A stretch of 64,000 nt of DNA, taken from positions 362,680 to 426,679 of the forward strand of contig NZ_JAOWLA010000001.1 of the NCBI RefSeq assembly GCF_025751575.1, read 5' to 3'. Position 1 is the first letter of the stretch; each line of letters opens with the position of its first letter. Under the pieces are notes generated by a model, which saw nothing but the letters and a program-made list of their open reading frames with translations, ran no database searches and was not told the DNA's origin. The position numbers and the translations under genes are program-made. Shown here piece by piece: positions 16,866-25,021 of this stretch. Source of the DNA: Albidovulum sediminicola (GTDB lineage: Bacteria > Pseudomonadota > Alphaproteobacteria > Rhodobacterales > Rhodobacteraceae).

Positions 16866-19037
16866 CTAGCCCTCGACCGTCAGGAAGGGCGCGCCCTCGC
16901 TCAGCGTGCCGATGACGGCGGCGGGTTCGCCAAGCTCGGCCAGATGGGCCAGCACCTCAGACGCTTGCGCCGCCGGAACGGCGGCCAGCAATCCGCCTGC
17001 CGTCTGCGGATCGAACAGCAGGTCCGCGCGCGGGCTTTCAGTCAGGAACATCCGCGCCATGGACTGCCGGTTCGCGGGCAGCAGCGTCGATCCATGCCCG
17101 GCGGCGGAAAGCGCCTCCGCGCCCGGAAGAACCGGCACCGCGGCAAGATCCAGTGTCGCGGCCAGACCCGAGGCTTCCAGCATGCCCAGAAGGTGCCCGG
17201 CCAAGCCGAAGCCGGTGACATCGGTCATTGCATGGGCATGGGGTGCGAGAGCCCGCGCCGCCGCCCCCTGCGGCCGCGCCATTGAGGCGAGCGCCCCCGC
17301 CACGACGGCGCCGGGCGCGGCCTTGGTCATTTCAGCCGCCAGGATCACCCCGGTGCCGATCGGCTTCGTCAGGACCAGCACGTCACCCGCCCGCGCGCCC
17401 GCCTGCGTGACCGGCACCCTGTCGCAAAGCCCGGTGACGGTGTAGCCGACGGTCAGTTCCGCGCCGAGGCTGGTGTGGCCCCCGACCACGTCCGCGCCCT
17501 CGGCGCCGAAGACCTCGGCAGCGCCTGCCATGATCTCCCGCAGCGTCTCGGTCTGGAGGCGCGGCGCCATGCGCGGCAGGATCACCTGGATCAGCGCCGC
17601 CTGCGGGCGCGCGCCCATGGACCACACGTCACCCAGGGCGTGGACGGCGGTGATCCGCGCCAGCAGCCAGGGATCCTCGGTAAAGGCGCGGACATGGTCG
17701 GTGGTCAGCACCTGCGCGCCGGTTCCGTGGCGCAGGATGGCCGCGTCGTCGCCCGCGCCCCAGATCACATCCGCCCGGCGCGGCGGCGGCAGTTCGGCCA
17801 GCGCCGCGGAAAGGTCGGCCCGCCCGACCTTGGCCCCGCAGCCCCCGCACAGCGGCTTGCCGCGGCCCAGTTCCTCGGCCACGCCCTGGGCCACCGGATC
17901 GGGCAGGGCGGGGCGGGGCATCGCGGGCAGCGGGTCGAACTTCGCCATGAACTTGCGGTCGATCCGGTCCTTCCAGCGCCAGAGCCACGCCCCGTCAAGC
18001 GGCAGCCCCCATTTGTCGGCCACCGCCCGGCCCGCCCCGGCCGAGACCAGCTTCAGATAGTCGCGCTGCGGCCGGTAGGGGCGCTGCACGCCCTTGCCCG
18101 TCGCCGCCACGGTCAGGTTATGGAGCAGCACTGGCGCTTCGCGCACGGCGAAAACCCCGGCCTTGGGGCGCGGCGCGTGGGTCAGATGCGCGATGTCGCC
18201 CGCCGCGAAGATCGCTGGGTCCGAAACCGATCGCAGGTATTCATCGACCTTCACGAAGCCCTCGCGCAAGGCAAGCCCGGTTCCGGTCAGCCAGCCCTGC
18301 GGCCGCGTCGCTGCCGCGCCCAGCGTGAAGTCCGACGCGATCAGGCGCCCGTCAGCCAGGCGCAGGCCGTCCCGTTCCACCGCGGCCACCGCGGCATCCT
18401 CGACCAATGTCACGCCCGCCCGCGCAATGTGCCGCAAGAGCGCCCGGCGCGCGCCGGACCCGAGCGCGGACAGCGCCGCCCCCGCTTCGACCAACGTCAC
18501 CTGCGCATCCGGCCCCAGGCGTTGCGCGGCGGCCAGCGCCAGTTCCACCCCTGCCACGCCTGCACCGATGACGGCGACCCGCGCCCCCTTCGGCGCGCCT
18601 TCCGCGAAGGCCTGCCAACGGTCGGCGAAGGCATCGAGCGGCTTTGCCGGCACGGCATGGTCGCCAAAGCCCGGCAGCGCCGGCATTTCCGAGGAGATGC
18701 CGATGTCGATCGAGAGCAGGTCATAGGCGACCGGCGGATGACCGGAGACCGCGACCCGCCGCGCGTCCAGGTCGATCCCCGTGGCCCTGCCCAGGATCAG
18801 CCGCGCCCCGGCATGGCGGGCAAGCTTCACCAGATCGATCTGAAGCGCTTCGCGCGGATAGTGACCCGCAACGTGGCCGGGCAGCATGCCCGAATAGGCG
18901 GCGGTCGGGTCCGGGCTGATCACCGTCAGCCGCGCGCCCGGCAGCGGCTTCATGCCCCACATGCGCAGCACGAGCGCATGGGCATGCCCTCCGCCGACAA
19001 AGACGATATCGCGCGTCAGGGGTATCTGTGGCTGCAT
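16866..19037 (-). CDS. selD: Flavin oxidoreductase-SelD (selenide, water dikinase) fusion
   Basis: A 723-residue two-domain protein. Residues about 1-370 form a pyridine-nucleotide-disulfide-type oxidoreductase: VFVGGGHAHALVLR near the N-terminus, a second nucleotide motif VAVIGAGVAGVELALAAA, and the FAD motif SDPAIFAAGDIAH. The rest is SelD, which makes selenophosphate from selenide and ATP: the active-site motif LCGGCGAKVG with Cys rather than selenocysteine at about residue 397, then GAGDDAAIL, ALGDVWSMGA, VVGGHTS and MTDVTGFGLAGHL. The fused oxidoreductase may generate or deliver reduced selenium, which is inference. The start has GGAGGGAG upstream; the longer open frame has no such support. 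Confidence 0.94.
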   Translation of the reverse strand: MQPQIPLTRDIVFVGGGHAHALVLRMWGMKPLPGARLTVISPDPTAAYSGMLPGHVAGHYPREALQIDLVKLARHAGARLILGRATGIDLDARRVAVSGHPPVAYDLLSIDIGISSEMPALPGFGDHAVPAKPLDAFADRWQAFAEGAPKGARVAVIGAGVAGVELALAAAQRLGPDAQVTLVEAGAALSALGSGARRALLRHIARAGVTLVEDAAVAAVERDGLRLADGRLIASDFTLGAAATRPQGWLTGTGLALREGFVKVDEYLRSVSDPAIFAAGDIAHLTHAPRPKAGVFAVREAPVLLHNLTVAATGKGVQRPYRPQRDYLKLVSAGAGRAVADKWGLPLDGAWLWRWKDRIDRKFMAKFDPLPAMPRPALPDPVAQGVAEELGRGKPLCGGCGAKVGRADLSAALAELPPPRRADVIWGAGDDAAILRHGTGAQVLTTDHVRAFTEDPWLLARITAVHALGDVWSMGARPQAALIQVILPRMAPRLQTETLREIMAGAAEVFGAEGADVVGGHTSLGAELTVGYTVTGLCDRVPVTQAGARAGDVLVLTKPIGTGVILAAEMTKAAPGAVVAGALASMARPQGAAARALAPHAHAMTDVTGFGLAGHLLGMLEASGLAATLDLAAVPVLPGAEALSAAGHGSTLLPANRQSMARMFLTESPRADLLFDPQTAGGLLAAVPAAQASEVLAHLAELGEPAAVIGTLSEGAPFLTVEG

Positions 19038-19162
19038 GATCGGCTCCCTCCCGATCTTGCTATCCTGAGCGCCCGCGAAAGACGACCGGAAAGATCGACG
19101 CAAGAAGGCGCGATTTTCGGCTTGACGGCCCGGCCAGCCTCGCATACCTACGCGCTCGCTCT

Positions 19163-19239
19163 GGCGGAGTAGCTCAGCTGGTTAGAGCAGAGGAATCATA
19201 ATCCTTGTGTCGGGGGTTCAAATCCCTCCTCCGCTACCA
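19163..19239 (+). tRNA. tRNA with CAU anticodon, probably tRNA-Met
   Basis: A 77-base cloverleaf including an encoded CCA end. The acceptor stem pairs GGCGGAG with CTCCGCT, allowing one G-U. The D-arm is GCTC...GAGC, the anticodon loop is ATCATAA (anticodon CAT in DNA), and the T-arm is GGGGG-TTCAAAT-CCCTC. A CAU anticodon can be elongator Met, initiator Met or lysidine-modified Ile2. The acceptor starts with a paired G, which argues against the initiator; elongator Met is preferred on resemblance to other alphaproteobacterial genes, not proven. Confidence 0.95.
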
Positions 19240-19302
19240 CCCTTCCCTTGTGACGCTATGACGGGCCGGCGACCGGAACGGTCCTTGCCCGGTCGTGGTG
19301 CC

Positions 19303-19321
19303 GCCCGGGGCGATCCCGGGC
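19303..19321. terminator. Hairpin downstream of the tRNA
   Basis: GCCCGGG-GCGAT-CCCGGGC is a perfect 7-bp stem with a five-base loop, about 65 bases after the tRNA. No T-tract follows, so intrinsic termination is uncertain. The rest of the 198-base gap before the pqi operon shows nothing else I can name. Confidence 0.3.
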
Positions 19322-19399
19322 AGGCTTGATCTGGCCTCCCCCGGCCGGGCTGGCGCGTTTTTCGTCGTCCCGCCCGCGGAATCGCGCTAAGGAGGGAGG

Positions 19400-19441
19400 G
19401 TGTTGCGTTCCCGAACCCGAGGGGCTTCGATCCCGATTTGA
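19400..19441 (+). other. Short upstream reading frame overlapping the first pqiA-like gene
   Basis: A 13-codon frame starts at a GTG directly behind a very strong ribosome site (AAGGAGGGAGG) and ends at a TGA that overlaps the TTG start of the next gene as TTGA. It may be a leader peptide that couples translation to the pqiA-like gene, which has no good ribosome site of its own. Alternatively the true gene start is this GTG and one base has been lost or gained in the leader. Confidence 0.4.
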
Positions 19442-20106
19442 CTTCTTACGCCCCCTCGCAGACCCCCGCCTTGCCCGGTGCCGAGGACCGCGCGCTCGAT
19501 GCGCTGATCGCTTGTCCGACCTGCGATGCCCTGCACCGCCTCGCGGAGGTTCCGGTGGGCGCGCGCGCGCGTTGTCGGCGCTGTGCACGGGTGCTTCTGG
19601 CCCCGCGGCAAAGCGCGATGACCCAGATCGTCATGCTGGCGGCGACCGCGGCAATCCTGATGGTCGCCGCGGTGTTCTTTCCCTTTCTGGAGATCCATGC
19701 GTCGGGCCTCAGCCGGTGGAGCTCCCTCCTCGGGGTGGTCGCGGCCTTTTCGGAGGGCTGGATGCTGCCCCTGACCTTCGGATTGGGGGCGATGATCCTG
19801 GTGCTGCCGCTCGCCCGGCTGGCCGCGCTTATCTACACGCTGGCGCCGATGGCCCTGGGTCACCGCCCGGCGCCCCACGCCGCGCTGGCCTTCCGCTGGG
19901 CCGAGGCGATGCGGCCCTGGGCGATGGTGGAGATCTTCATCCTCGGGGCGGCGATCTCGCTGGTGAAGATCTCGGCGCTGGCCGATGTCGCGCTGGGGCC
20001 TGCGTTCTGGGCCCTGGCGGTGCTGGTCGTGGTCACGGTCCTGAAGGACACCCTTATGTGCAGGATGACGGTATGGAAGACGCTCGAGGAACGCCGGCCA
20101 TCCTGA
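19438..20106 (+). CDS. pqiA: PqiA-like membrane protein, first half
   Basis: A 222-residue half-length PqiA protein. The cytoplasmic N-terminus has two CxxC knuckles, CPTC and CRRC, typical of the zinc-ribbon-like start of PqiA/YebS proteins. Four membrane helices follow (from VMLAATAAILMVAAVFFPFL to ALAVLVVVTVLKD). E. coli PqiA is a single protein with two such halves; here they are separate overlapping genes. PqiA is the inner-membrane partner of the MCE protein PqiB in phospholipid traffic between membranes. The TTG start lacks a clear ribosome site, but a strongly initiated short frame ends on it. The downstream half starts inside this gene. Confidence 0.85.
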   Translation: MTSYAPSQTPALPGAEDRALDALIACPTCDALHRLAEVPVGARARCRRCARVLLAPRQSAMTQIVMLAATAAILMVAAVFFPFLEIHASGLSRWSSLLGVVAAFSEGWMLPLTFGLGAMILVLPLARLAALIYTLAPMALGHRPAPHAALAFRWAEAMRPWAMVEIFILGAAISLVKISALADVALGPAFWALAVLVVVTVLKDTLMCRMTVWKTLEERRPS

Positions 20107-20708
20107 CGGCACGGCGGGCGGGGCTTGTGGGCTGCACGCGCTGTGGCCGGGTCCATTCGCCGCGCGAAAGCACCTGCCGCCGCTGCGGCAGCGCGCTGAC
20201 GAGCCGCGACGGGGCCAGCCTGCAGCGGGTCTGGGCCTGGCTCATGGCGGGCATGATCGCCTATGTCCCGGCGATGACCTTCCCGATGCTTATGACGACG
20301 ACGCTCGGCCAGCAGCAGGAAAACACCATCGTCGGCGGCGCCATCCACCTTTTCGACGAGGGGTCCTATTTCGTCGCGCTGATCGTCTTCGTCGCCTCGG
20401 TCCTGATCCCGATCAGCAAGTTCATCGCCATCGGCTACCTCGCGCTTTCGGTGCGCAGCAGCGTCGTGATCCGCGGCCATGGCCGCCAGCGCCTGTATCA
20501 TGTGGTGGAGTTCATCGGGCGTTGGTCGATGATCGACGTGTTCGTGGTCGCGATCCTGTCGTCACTGGTGCGTTTCGGTTTCACTGCCACAATCACCCCG
20601 GGCATCGCCGCGCTCAGCTTCGCCTTATCGGTTGCATTCACCATGCTTTCCGCCCAGAGCTTTGACCCCAGGATGATCTGGGACGCCTACGAGGACGACG
20701 ACACATGA
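20073..20708 (+). CDS. pqiA: PqiA-like membrane protein, second half
   Basis: A 211-residue second PqiA module with its own metal knuckles, GCTRCGRVH and CRRCGS. The motif AYVPAMTFPMLMTTTLGQQQENTIVGG follows in the first membrane helix and loop, matching the family signature around P-x-x-T. Four helices are visible. The ATG at 20073 has AGGA seven bases upstream and overlaps the preceding gene by 34 bases in another frame; a GTG five codons earlier is an alternative. Its last codons overlap the pqiB start (ATGA). Confidence 0.87.
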   Translation: MEDARGTPAILTARRAGLVGCTRCGRVHSPRESTCRRCGSALTSRDGASLQRVWAWLMAGMIAYVPAMTFPMLMTTTLGQQQENTIVGGAIHLFDEGSYFVALIVFVASVLIPISKFIAIGYLALSVRSSVVIRGHGRQRLYHVVEFIGRWSMIDVFVVAILSSLVRFGFTATITPGIAALSFALSVAFTMLSAQSFDPRMIWDAYEDDDT

Positions 20709-22789
20709 GCGAACCGCGCCCGGCAGATCTTGAGGTTTCGGCGCCGAAACCGGCGTTCTGGCGCAACCTGTCCTTCGTCTGGGCGGTTCCGGTCCTGGCG
20801 CTGGTCGTGTCGCTTGGCATCGCCTGGCAGAACATCGCCAATCGCGGCGTGCTGATCGAGATCACCTTCCCCAGCGCCTCGGGGCTGGTCGCGGGCGAAT
20901 CCACCGTGAGGTACCGGGAGGTCGCCATCGGCAAGGTCGAACAGGTGACCTTCACGCCGGACCTTGCCAAGGTCCTGGTGCGCGCCCGGATCGACCGCGA
21001 TGTCGCGCCCTTCCTCGACGAGGACGCGCGCTTCTGGGTGGTCAGCCCCAAGGTCAGCGCGCGCGGCATCACCGGCCTTTCGACGGTGCTGTCGGGCGTC
21101 TACATCGAGGGCGCCTGGGATCAGGAGCCGGGCACCCAGACCTTCGCCTTCCAGGGCGGTGACGGACCGCCGCTGGTCCAGCCGGGACGGGAGGGCAAGC
21201 GCATCACCCTTCTGACGCACGATGGCAGCCTGATTTCCGAAGGGGCGCCGGTGTTCTTCCACGGGATCGAGGTGGGGCGCCTGGAAAAGCCGCGCCTCAC
21301 GGTCTCCTCTGACGCGATCATCGTCGACGCCTTCATCGAGGCGCCGCACGACCGGCGCCTGACCACGGCCACGCGATTCTGGGATACCTCGGGCTTCGAG
21401 GTGTCGCTGAGCGGCGCGGGCCTCAGCGTCAATTTCGACAGCCTCGCCTCGCTCGTCTCTGGCGGGGTGGAGTTCGACGCGCTCTACGAGGGCGGGCGCG
21501 CCATCGGGCCGGGCCATGTCTTCAACGTCTACGCGGACGAGGCGGAGGCGCGGAAGAGCCTGGTCACGCGCACCAGCAGCGCGACCGTGACCATCGCCGC
21601 GGAATTCGGCGAATCCGTCAGCGGCCTCGAGGCCGGGGCGGAGGTCCGCTATGGCGGGTTGCAGGTGGGCGAAGTGACCGCGATCAGCGCCCGGGTGCAG
21701 GATACCGACCAGGGGCCGGTGGTCCGGCTGATGGCGAACCTCGCGATCGATCCCGAACGTCTCGGCCTGCCCGCGGGCAGCGGCGAGGCCGAGACCCTGG
21801 ATTTCTTCGAGGCGGCGGTTGAGAAGGGCCTGCGCGCGCGGCTCGGCACGACCAGCCTGTTCAACGCGGCGCTCGTCGTCGAACTGGTGGAAATGCCCGA
21901 GGCCGACCCGGCGCGCTTCGACCGCGCCGCCGATCCGGCGCCCGTCATACCCAGCGTGAAGTCCGACCTGCCCGATTTCACCGCGACCGCGCAGGGCGTG
22001 TTTGAGCGGATCAACGCCCTGCCGGTCGAGGAGCTGATCGACCAGGCGATCCGCACCATGGCCTCGATCGAAGCGGTCGCAAGCTCCGACGGCGTAAGGA
22101 GCGCGCCCGATGCCGTCGTTGCCCTGCTGGAGGACGCACGCGCGCTCGTCAATGACGAGGCGACCCGGGCGCTTCCGGGCGAGCTGCGCGCCACCGTCGC
22201 CGATCTGCGCGCGGCCTTGCAGGAGCTGAAGGACGGCGGCGCGGTCGCCAACCTGGCCTCCGCGCTCGAACAGGCCGACACGATCGCCTCCAATCTCAGC
22301 GAAAGCTCAGCCGAGTTCCCGGCGCTTGTCGCGGATCTGCGCGCGGTCGCGCAGAAGGCCAATGCGCTGAAGGCGGAGGATCTGGTCGCCGCCGCGACGC
22401 GCGTGCTCGACAGCGCCGACAAGGTGATCGATTCCGACGCCGCGCGGGAACTGCCCCCGGCGCTCAACGGGGCGCTGGACGAGGTGCGCGCGACCCTTTC
22501 CGAACTGCGCGAGGGGGGCGCGGTCGAAAACGCCAATGCCACCATGGCCTCCGCCCGCGATGCCGCCGATGCGGTGGCCCGGGCGACCGAACGCCTGCCG
22601 GAACTCTCGGATCGGCTGAACCAGCTCGTATCCCGGGCCGAGGGGCTTCTGTCCGCCTATGGCCAGCGCTCCGAATTCAACGACGAAACGCTGGCGGCCC
22701 TGCGCGAGGTCCGCACCGCCGCGCGCGCCGTGGCCCAGCTTGCCCGCGCGATCGAGCGCAACCCGAACTCTCTTCTGACGGGACGATGA
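20705..22789 (+). CDS. pqiB: PqiB-like MCE-domain protein with long helical tail
   Basis: A 694-residue protein with one membrane helix at about residues 18-40 and three MCE/MlaD domains (about 45-115, 160-230 and 290-350), each with the Gly-rich core such as GLVAGESTVRYREVAIGKV. MCE rings stack to form a channel for lipids across the periplasm. The C-terminal 270 residues are Ala/Leu/Glu-rich and predicted helical, likely the coiled needle seen in E. coli PqiB, but longer: the family protein has about 546 residues. The tail contains an internal duplication of about 93 residues around KDGGAVANL and REGGAVENA. Confidence 0.93.
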   Translation: MSEPRPADLEVSAPKPAFWRNLSFVWAVPVLALVVSLGIAWQNIANRGVLIEITFPSASGLVAGESTVRYREVAIGKVEQVTFTPDLAKVLVRARIDRDVAPFLDEDARFWVVSPKVSARGITGLSTVLSGVYIEGAWDQEPGTQTFAFQGGDGPPLVQPGREGKRITLLTHDGSLISEGAPVFFHGIEVGRLEKPRLTVSSDAIIVDAFIEAPHDRRLTTATRFWDTSGFEVSLSGAGLSVNFDSLASLVSGGVEFDALYEGGRAIGPGHVFNVYADEAEARKSLVTRTSSATVTIAAEFGESVSGLEAGAEVRYGGLQVGEVTAISARVQDTDQGPVVRLMANLAIDPERLGLPAGSGEAETLDFFEAAVEKGLRARLGTTSLFNAALVVELVEMPEADPARFDRAADPAPVIPSVKSDLPDFTATAQGVFERINALPVEELIDQAIRTMASIEAVASSDGVRSAPDAVVALLEDARALVNDEATRALPGELRATVADLRAALQELKDGGAVANLASALEQADTIASNLSESSAEFPALVADLRAVAQKANALKAEDLVAAATRVLDSADKVIDSDAARELPPALNGALDEVRATLSELREGGAVENANATMASARDAADAVARATERLPELSDRLNQLVSRAEGLLSAYGQRSEFNDETLAALREVRTAARAVAQLARAIERNPNSLLTGR

Positions 22790-22793
22790 ACCG

Positions 22794-23351
22794 ATGAGCC
22801 GCCTTGCCCTTCTTTGCCTGACCCTCGCGCTGACCGGCTGTGCCGACAATGCCGGCCGCTTCGTGCTGGATACACCTGCGCCCGCCGCGCGGACGGCCGT
22901 GGCCGTCTCCTCCATCGAGGTGCTCGACGTGGCGCTTCCGGCCTATGCCGCGGCAGTGGAGATCGCCCGGCAGGACGACGGCGGCGCGGTGCGCAACCTG
23001 CCGGATTCGCTTTGGGCGGACGAGCCGGTGCGCGGCATCACCGCCGCGCTTGCCCGCAGCCTCGACCTTGCGACGACGGCGACGGTCGCGCCCGAACCCT
23101 GGCCGCTGGAGGAGCCCGCCCAGGCGCGGGTGGCCGTCCATGTGGAGAAGATGCTGGCGCGCGCCGACGGCGGCTTCGATTTCGAGGGACAGTTCGCGGT
23201 CTCCGCGCCCCTTGGCGGGGTGCGCGAGCGGATCGAGCGCTTCGCGATCCATCTTCCGGCCGGGGCCGTCGATTCGGCGGGGATCGCCGCGGCGAGCGGC
23301 ACGGCGGTCGCCCGCCTGGCGGAGGCGATCGCGCGCAGCCTCGCGCGCTGA
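22794..23351 (+). CDS. pqiC: PqiC-like outer-membrane lipoprotein
   Basis: A 185-residue protein with a lipobox (LTGC) after a short hydrophobic signal, and the PqiC/ABC-auxiliary lipoprotein pattern: RFVLDTPAP near the start, VEVLDVALPAY-like strand, a central LWADEPVRGITAALARSL segment and a C-terminal helix. PqiC caps the PqiB needle at the outer membrane. It starts four bases after the pqiB stop, completing a pqiA-pqiA-pqiB-pqiC operon. It ends about 100 bases from the convergent RNA helicase. Confidence 0.9.
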   Translation: MSRLALLCLTLALTGCADNAGRFVLDTPAPAARTAVAVSSIEVLDVALPAYAAAVEIARQDDGGAVRNLPDSLWADEPVRGITAALARSLDLATTATVAPEPWPLEEPAQARVAVHVEKMLARADGGFDFEGQFAVSAPLGGVRERIERFAIHLPAGAVDSAGIAAASGTAVARLAEAIARSLAR

Positions 23352-23368
23352 GAAGATACCGCCAGCGC

Positions 23369-23404
23369 AAAAAGCCGACAGCGGCCCGGTTGTCCGAGCC
23401 GCTG
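23369..23404 (-). terminator. Terminator of the RNA helicase gene
   Basis: On the minus strand a stem of 11 pairs (one G-U) with an ACAA loop is followed after five bases by TTTTT (AAAAA at 23369-23373 on the plus strand). It lies 45 bases after the helicase stop. On the plus strand the wobble pair becomes a mismatch and no T-run follows, so it is better suited to the helicase than to pqiC. Confidence 0.55.
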
Positions 23405-23448
23405 CCAAGGTCTTCTCTTCAGCGTAAAGCCAGTGGCTCCCCTGCCGC

Positions 23449-24720
23449 TCAGGCGGCGCGGCGGCGGCGCTGACGTTGACGGTTGTTGTTCGCCGGGGCG
23501 GCTTTCTTCTCGCCGCCCGCGAAATCGGGCTTGGGGCCGCGGTGGCGCTTCGGGCCGGGCCTGCCGCGGGCGGGCTTTTCGACCGGACCGCGCGGGGCAT
23601 GTCCGCTGGCGACCGGGATCTCGATCTTCATCAGCTTCTCGATATCGCGCAGCTGATCGGCCTCTTCCGGGGTGCAGAAGGCGATCGCCTCGCCCTCGCG
23701 GCCCGCGCGGGCGGTGCGGCCGATGCGGTGGACGTAGTTGTCCGGCACCTCGGGCAGGTCGTAGTTGATGACATAGGCAACGCCGGGGATGTCGATGCCG
23801 CGTGCGGCCACGTCGGTCGCCACCAGGACCGTCACCGTGCCGTCGCGGAAGGCCTTGATCGCGCGGTCACGCTGGCCCTGGCTCTTGTTGCCGTGGATCG
23901 AGGCGGCGTTGAAGCCATCCGCGACCAGGTCCTTCATCAGCTTTTCCGCCCCGTGCTTGGTGCGCGAGAACACGAGCGTCAGCGCACCGAGGTCGCGCGC
24001 CAGGATCTCGCGCAGCTTTTCGGGCTTGCGGGCGCGGTCAAGGAAATGGACGGACTGGGTGACCTTGTCGGCGGCCTTGCCCGGAGGGGAGACCTGCACC
24101 TTCTTCGGGTTGGTCAGGTAGGCGCGGCTCAGTTCCTCCATCTGCTTGGGCATGGTGGCGGAAAAGAGCATTGTCTGGCGCGGGGTGCCCAGGCGCGGCG
24201 CGATCTTGCGCAGCGCGTGGATGAAGCCGAGGTCCAGCATCTGGTCGGCCTCGTCCAGCACCAGGTGGCGCACCGTCGAGAGGTTCACCGAGCCGCGGTC
24301 CATCAGGTCAATCAGGCGGCCGGGGGTGGCCACCAGCACGTCGGTGCCGCGCTTGAGGACCTCGATCTGCTTGTTGATGGACTGGCCGCCGACGACGGTC
24401 ACGACGCGGACCTTGGTGCCGGTGGTCAGGACGCGCAGGCTGTCGGCGATCTGGTTCACCAGTTCGCGGGTGGGCGCCAGGATCAGCGCCTTGACGGTCT
24501 TGGGTTCGGGCTTGCCGGGCTGGGCCAGCAGGTGATCGACCAGCGGCAAGCCGAAGGCCAGCGTCTTGCCGGTCCCGGTCTGGGCGAGGCCGAGGATGTC
24601 ATCCCCCGCCAGCGCCAGCGGGATCGCCTGGTTCTGGATCGGGGTCGGTTGGGAAAGCCCCGCGCGCTTGAGCGCCGAGGTCAGGGCCGGCGCAAGGCCG
24701 AGCATGTCGAAGTCGAACAA
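23449..24720 (-). CDS. DEAD-box RNA helicase (RhlE type)
   Basis: A 423-residue ATP-dependent RNA helicase. The Q-motif SQPTPIQNQAIP, motif I AQTGTGKT (about residue 50), VLAPTRELVNQI, motif II DEAD in VLDEADQMLDLGF, motif III SAT, and the second RecA domain motifs VLVATDVAARGIDIPGV and HRIGRTARAGREG are all present. The basic tail is Arg/Asn/Gln-rich (KPARGRPGPKRHRGPKP and a final RQRQRRRRAA), which is typical of RhlE-like helicases acting in ribosome assembly and RNA decay, often in the cold. The start is TTG, supported by AAAGGA seven bases upstream. Confidence 0.94.
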   Translation of the reverse strand: MFDFDMLGLAPALTSALKRAGLSQPTPIQNQAIPLALAGDDILGLAQTGTGKTLAFGLPLVDHLLAQPGKPEPKTVKALILAPTRELVNQIADSLRVLTTGTKVRVVTVVGGQSINKQIEVLKRGTDVLVATPGRLIDLMDRGSVNLSTVRHLVLDEADQMLDLGFIHALRKIAPRLGTPRQTMLFSATMPKQMEELSRAYLTNPKKVQVSPPGKAADKVTQSVHFLDRARKPEKLREILARDLGALTLVFSRTKHGAEKLMKDLVADGFNAASIHGNKSQGQRDRAIKAFRDGTVTVLVATDVAARGIDIPGVAYVINYDLPEVPDNYVHRIGRTARAGREGEAIAFCTPEEADQLRDIEKLMKIEIPVASGHAPRGPVEKPARGRPGPKRHRGPKPDFAGGEKKAAPANNNRQRQRRRRAA

Positions 24721-25021
24721 AGGTATTCCTTTCGGGCCGCGCCGGTTCGGACGCAGCTTGGATTGGCCACGGGTTTCGTGGCGGGCGAGGGTCTCGCCGG
24801 GCGTCTGGACCTGCGCCGCATGCGCCTGCCTTGCCCGACGTTCAGAACCCTGCGTGATGGGGAACCGGAAGATCTTGTCGCCGATGCGCCCGGTCAGTGG
24901 GGCGCGGCTGTCTCACGCGGCAGCGCGGCGAACTTGGAGCACATGCGCTTTCGCGAGGCGTCTGTCAAGGGTGATCGGGGCCGTTGCGGTCTCAGGGCGC
25001 CGGTTCCGCCCGCCCCGTGGC
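24721..25021. other. Intergenic region upstream of the helicase
   Basis: About 300 bases between the helicase start and the 3' end of the LysR gene, both on the minus strand. It must hold the helicase promoter and leader. I see the AAAGGA ribosome site next to the TTG start and otherwise no convincing reading frame, repeat or hairpin with a T-tract. Confidence 0.5.
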
